A DNA stretch of 25,596 nucleotides. Origin: MGML01 sp964493985. GTDB lineage: Bacteria; Chloroflexota; Dehalococcoidia; Dehalococcoidales; UBA2162. Where the stretch lies: positions 1 through 25,596 of the forward strand of contig CAZBQL010000041.1 of NCBI GenBank assembly GCA_964493985.1. The letters are read 5' to 3'. Numbering within the stretch: the stretch's first letter is position 1; every line of letters begins with the position of its first letter. The translations under genes and the position numbers were made by a program. Under the pieces are notes generated by a model that made no database searches, was not told the DNA's origin, and saw nothing but the letters and a program-made list of their open reading frames with translations. This document shows positions 22,942 through 25,596 of the stretch, one piece after another.

Positions 22942-23580
22942 ATGAAAAAAATTCTTGGACTAACAGTAGCAGCGATTCTTGTAATAGGCCTTGTCGGCGG
23001 AGGTACCTGGGCATACTTCAGTGATACAGAGACAGTTTCATCGAACGCCTTTACAGCTGGTACGCTTGATCTTAACCTCAATGGTGGAACAGCTGCAGCA
23101 ATTAACATCGGCGATACATTTCCAACGGATAACGGATCCGCTGCCGACTGGACACTGGATAACAATGGCACGATCGATGCATGGTTGGAAATAACAACCT
23201 CAAGCATCACTGCTCATGATGCTCAATCCGACGGCGCGATGCTCGAAGATTATATGAAACTCTTGCTTTGGATAGATGCCAACGGAAACGATCTATTGAA
23301 TACGGGTGAAGTATATCTCGTCAATGGTGGCCTAACAACCTGGTCAGGAACAAATGACGCGTCCCCAACTTCGGCAGAAGCCTTTGCTGTTTACACCGAT
23401 GCTGTAGATCTCGATAGTTCTACATACGGCGACGCCGCAACACCTTGCGCTTCCATTCCCGGTGGGGACAGTCTTAAACACTTCAGAGCATATTATTATT
23501 TCCCGGATAATGCTGCAGACCAGAACGATGCTCAAGGAGATTCATTCGAGTTAGACATCACCTTTACCCTTAAACAGTAA
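22942..23580 (+). CDS. TasA/camelysin-like secreted protein with SipW-type signal peptide
   Basis: This is a 212-residue secreted protein. The N-terminus MKKILGLTVAAILVIGLVGG, then GTWAYFSDTET, is the class of signal peptide processed by SipW, with expected cleavage just before YFSDTE. NAFTAGTLDLNLNGG follows, as in TasA and camelysin, and QGDSFELDITFTLKQ closes the domain. WIDANGNDLLNTGE resembles an acidic calcium-binding loop. TasA proteins form biofilm or surface fibres, so a fibre or sheath subunit is the likely role; camelysin-type protease activity is less likely because no zinc site is visible. An AAAGGAGAG site precedes ATG 22942. A perfect 10-bp inverted repeat follows the stop. It lies between sipW and the anchored TasA-like protein. 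Confidence 0.88.
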   Translation: MKKILGLTVAAILVIGLVGGGTWAYFSDTETVSSNAFTAGTLDLNLNGGTAAAINIGDTFPTDNGSAADWTLDNNGTIDAWLEITTSSITAHDAQSDGAMLEDYMKLLLWIDANGNDLLNTGEVYLVNGGLTTWSGTNDASPTSAEAFAVYTDAVDLDSSTYGDAATPCASIPGGDSLKHFRAYYYFPDNAADQNDAQGDSFELDITFTLKQ

Positions 23581-23599
23581 TAAATAAGAGCTATAGATT

Positions 23600-23635
23600 G
23601 GGAGCTGAGTAAGAAATCATACGATCTCAGCTCCC
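23600..23635 (+). other. 10-bp inverted repeat after the TasA-like gene
   Basis: GGGAGCTGAG (23600-23609) and CTCAGCTCCC (23626-23635) enclose a 16-nt loop, 19 bp after the stop. No T-run follows, so it more likely stabilises the upstream mRNA 3' end or attenuates read-through to the next gene. Confidence 0.65.
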
Positions 23636-23660
23636 GAAAACCCCTGGAGAAATAAAAGGA

Positions 23661-23710
23661 GAGTGCAAATGATGAGTTTTCAGAAAAAATGATCCTTATC
23701 ATTTGCACTC
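23661..23710 (+). promoter_or_regulatory. Long hairpin over the start region of the anchored protein
   Basis: GAGTGCAAATGAT (23661-23673) and ATCATTTGCACTC (23698-23710) are perfect 13-bp arms. In RNA the stem extends to 16 bp with one G:U pair. The 5' arm covers the end of the ribosome site and the start codon at 23669. The in-frame UGA (23690-23692) is in the loop, and ATG 23714 lies just beyond the 3' arm. Confidence 0.75.
23669..23692 (+). CDS. Seven-codon leader frame (MMSFQKK) ending at UGA
   Basis: It has the best ribosome site in this gap (AAAGGAG from 23656), whose position resembles that of the TasA-like gene. The frame stops at UGA 23690 and, without that stop, would run directly into the 531-codon frame. 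It may be a regulatory leader peptide, a true N-terminus broken by a nonsense mutation, or a recoded UGA. Confidence 0.45.
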   Translation: MMSFQKK

Positions 23711-23713
23711 ACA

Positions 23714-25309
23714 ATGTTACTCAATTCCCCCCTGCTAAACGCGAAAGTGAACGACATAAGGAAAAACGGCGTGTTTAATTACGTAGTCAAGATATTGATA
23801 GCTTCGGCACTTATAGCAGCAACCTTTTCTGGTACAATTCCTGCACCAGTTAAGGCTGCTGGTCCGATCGACCTCGAACTTGACGCCACCGGTTACACGC
23901 CGTTCACTATCAGCAATATCATACCCGGTAACAGCGGGATTAAAACTGTCGAACTCAGAAACGCGGGTACGGAAGACGGCCTGGTCTATATCTGGCTTAG
24001 TGATATAATCGACAGCGAAGGACTAAATCCTGATTCTGAAACGGGTGACACTTCCGGTGATGGAGAACTGGGCGAATATTTACTGCTGGACATCGATACA
24101 ACGGGTCTGTCTACTAACCTGGGGCTTCCGGCAACGGTCGATGATTTTCCGACAAGTTCCACAGACGTGAAGTTCATTAAAGTAATCTCGTTGAAAGCAG
24201 GCGAAACCAGGATACTGGACTGGTACTGGTCACTTCCTTATGATACCGGAAATATGGTGCAGGGCGATGAATTATCATTTACCATCAATTACCACTTGAG
24301 AGAGAAGGAAGATACCGGCGGTCCCGGGGACGTAACAGGTGATGGTGAATTCCCCGATACTAACCCGGTTATCGATGAAGAAGATGAGGAAGATGGATAT
24401 AACACGCTGGAAGTTATTCTGCTGGACCGGAAATCCCTGATTGAAATAAGTGAAAATGGCATCCTGAAAGATACTATAACTCTTGCTGATGCCGACGGAA
24501 AGTTTACCCTGGAACTGCCAGCCGGCACGAGAATAACCGGTAGCGGAGGGGTCCCGCTTAGTCGTATCGAACTTACCATAGAGGAAATATCGATACCACT
24601 GCCGGACAATACCGTTCTTCTTTCTCCGATATACCGTCTAACCGGATATGACACCGAAGGCAACATTGTCCATAGCGAGTTTAGCCCACCGGTAAGGTTA
24701 ACCATTCGGTATGACCCCGGGAAAATTCCTGAGAACTCCTTCCCGCCGTATATAGCACGATATACTGACGAAGAAGGCCTGGTACCCCTGGAACCACTGG
24801 CAGAATTACTTGCCGGTCTTGGCAGGATCGATGTCCTGATAGACCAGTGTTCTCTGTTCATGGTACTAGCAGAAATAGCCCCACCACCTCCTCCTCTCCC
24901 GGTACACTTTACTTCCGGCAATCTCAGAATATCCCCGCATGCCTTCGAAGGCGACCCGGTGAAAATCTCGGTTACTATTACAAACGAAGGCCTGGAAGAT
25001 GATACCTACGAACTGTACCTGATAATAGACGGCATAGTAAGGGCGGTCCAGGAGGTTACTCTGAGCGGTAAAAGCAGCGAAACTCTGACTTTCGAAATAA
25101 CCAACCTGGCAGCCGGAACCCATCAGATTAAAATTGCCGGCTTGACTGAAAATATCAGGATAGAACATGTTTCTGTTGAACGGTTGGGATCGGGGGTTAA
25201 CTGGATGGTGTTGGACCTGAGTGTGGCCGGAACTATAATAATCGGATTACTTGTCTGGTTTTTATATATGCTGAGAGCACGCCGCCGCACGGCTGGGATC
25301 GTGATCTAG
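23714..25309 (+). CDS. Large membrane-anchored surface protein with TasA-like and CARDB-like domains
   Basis: This 531-residue protein has a signal peptide at about 14-49 (basic start, VVKILIASALIAATFSGTI core, cleavage near VKA-A). A TasA-like domain spans about 50-200 (TPFTISNIIPGNSGIKTVELRNAGTEDGLVYIWL, then GDELSFTINYHLRE). An acidic linker (GDVTGDGEFPD, then EEDEEDG) may bind calcium. A middle beta-rich region spans about 230-385, then a proline run and a CARDB-like domain at about 395-490 (ISVTITNEGLEDDTYELYLIIDG). A TM helix at about 503-523 is followed by RARRR. It looks like a cell-surface anchor for TasA-like fibres, comparable in role, not sequence, to TapA. ATG 23714 and the alternative GTG 23747 both lack ribosome sites, so the true start is uncertain. 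Confidence 0.82.
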   Translation: MLLNSPLLNAKVNDIRKNGVFNYVVKILIASALIAATFSGTIPAPVKAAGPIDLELDATGYTPFTISNIIPGNSGIKTVELRNAGTEDGLVYIWLSDIIDSEGLNPDSETGDTSGDGELGEYLLLDIDTTGLSTNLGLPATVDDFPTSSTDVKFIKVISLKAGETRILDWYWSLPYDTGNMVQGDELSFTINYHLREKEDTGGPGDVTGDGEFPDTNPVIDEEDEEDGYNTLEVILLDRKSLIEISENGILKDTITLADADGKFTLELPAGTRITGSGGVPLSRIELTIEEISIPLPDNTVLLSPIYRLTGYDTEGNIVHSEFSPPVRLTIRYDPGKIPENSFPPYIARYTDEEGLVPLEPLAELLAGLGRIDVLIDQCSLFMVLAEIAPPPPPLPVHFTSGNLRISPHAFEGDPVKISVTITNEGLEDDTYELYLIIDGIVRAVQEVTLSGKSSETLTFEITNLAAGTHQIKIAGLTENIRIEHVSVERLGSGVNWMVLDLSVAGTIIIGLLVWFLYMLRARRRTAGIVI

Positions 25310-25357
25310 CAATTACACTCCATCTGGCTGTGATATTAACCTCTCACCCCTTTTGTC

Positions 25358-25400
25358 ATTCCCGCCCTTCCTTAACTTTACAAATCTGTTGAGCGGGAAT
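25358..25400. repeat. Inverted repeat ATTCCCGC / GCGGGAAT
   Basis: Eight-base perfect arms (25358-25365 and 25393-25400) are 27 nt apart, in a TCATTCCCGC...GCGGGAATCCA context common in dispersed bacterial repeats. It lies 49 bp after the anchored protein gene; the gap 25310-25566 otherwise shows no gene. Confidence 0.5.
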
Positions 25401-25566
25401 CCACATCATCTATCTCATTGATGCTATGGAGTGCCTGCTTCCCTTCCTTGCCGGGAACACGATTTCAGGCTATAATATCGCTTGTAGTATATTTCTCAAA
25501 GAAGAGTACTGCATTCAGATTTTTGCCCGATACTGCAAATATAAACTGATAGGTATTTCTAAAAAA

Positions 25567-25596
25567 CGGGGTGTAGCTCAGACAGGTAGAGCGCTG
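25567..25596 (+). tRNA. tRNA 5' part, probably tRNA-Pro, cut by window end
   Basis: Positions 1-7 would be CGGGGTG, followed by T8, A9, D-stem GCTC, a loop containing AGACAGGTA, and GAGC closing the D-arm; GCTG then begins the anticodon stem. The C at position 1 and the CGGGGTGTAGCTCAG start are typical of bacterial tRNA-Pro. The anticodon is outside the window, so the identity is inferred. Confidence 0.75.

Noticed and set aside
1..25596. CRISPR arrays, insertion sequences, integrases, prophage genes
   Set aside because: No regularly spaced repeats, transposase motifs, integrase motifs or phage structural proteins were seen on either strand.

Overview
The window reads as anaerobic bacterial chromosome, most likely Chloroflexota of the Dehalococcoidia type. 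This is an inference from gene content, not from a marker search. Supporting it are a ferredoxin-dependent 2-oxoacid oxidoreductase (KorAB), archaeal-type families (phosphoglycerate mutase-like ApgM, a pyruvate kinase C-terminal-like protein, an uncharacterised B12/radical SAM protein), GyrA preceded by a TPR gene, and a SipW/TasA-type surface system. Genes are dense, on both strands, with short gaps and mostly good Shine-Dalgarno sites. A tRNA (probably Pro) begins at the right edge.

Left part (1-8.9 kb). A tight three-gene minus-strand operon encodes a pyruvate kinase C-domain-like protein, a P-loop kinase and an unrecognised protein. Next come an adenosine-deaminase-family gene (plus), a HIT hydrolase (minus), and a minus-strand run: small cysteine-containing ORF, small lipoprotein, MBL-fold/double-rhodanese protein, Tpx peroxiredoxin, KorA, KorB. 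This run pairs sulfur and peroxide handling with an oxygen-sensitive ferredoxin enzyme and ends in a strong terminator that also overlaps the HIT promoter.

Middle part (8.9-18.2 kb). An MBL-fold hydrolase converges on a Phd/RelE-type toxin-antitoxin pair. Their 3' ends overlap inside a perfect palindrome. A B12-binding/radical SAM protein follows, convergent with a TPR-gyrA operon. An apgM-lysC operon suggests aspartate-family amino acid synthesis, with the ApgM-like protein a candidate homoserine kinase.

Right part (18.4-25.3 kb) is the most interesting. A CHASE4-HAMP-PAS-PAS histidine kinase and an OmpR-type regulator end in a terminator. Next is a promoter region with an 11-bp-phased TTGTAA direct repeat, then a degenerate stand-alone receiver, a SipW-type signal peptidase, a TasA/camelysin-like secreted protein with the matching signal peptide, and a large C-terminally anchored protein with a second TasA-like domain. 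Together they look like a two-component-controlled surface-fibre system analogous in parts to Bacillus tapA-sipW-tasA. The last gene has an odd start: a strong ribosome site drives a seven-codon frame that ends at an in-frame UGA inside a long hairpin, and the 531-codon frame resumes beyond it.
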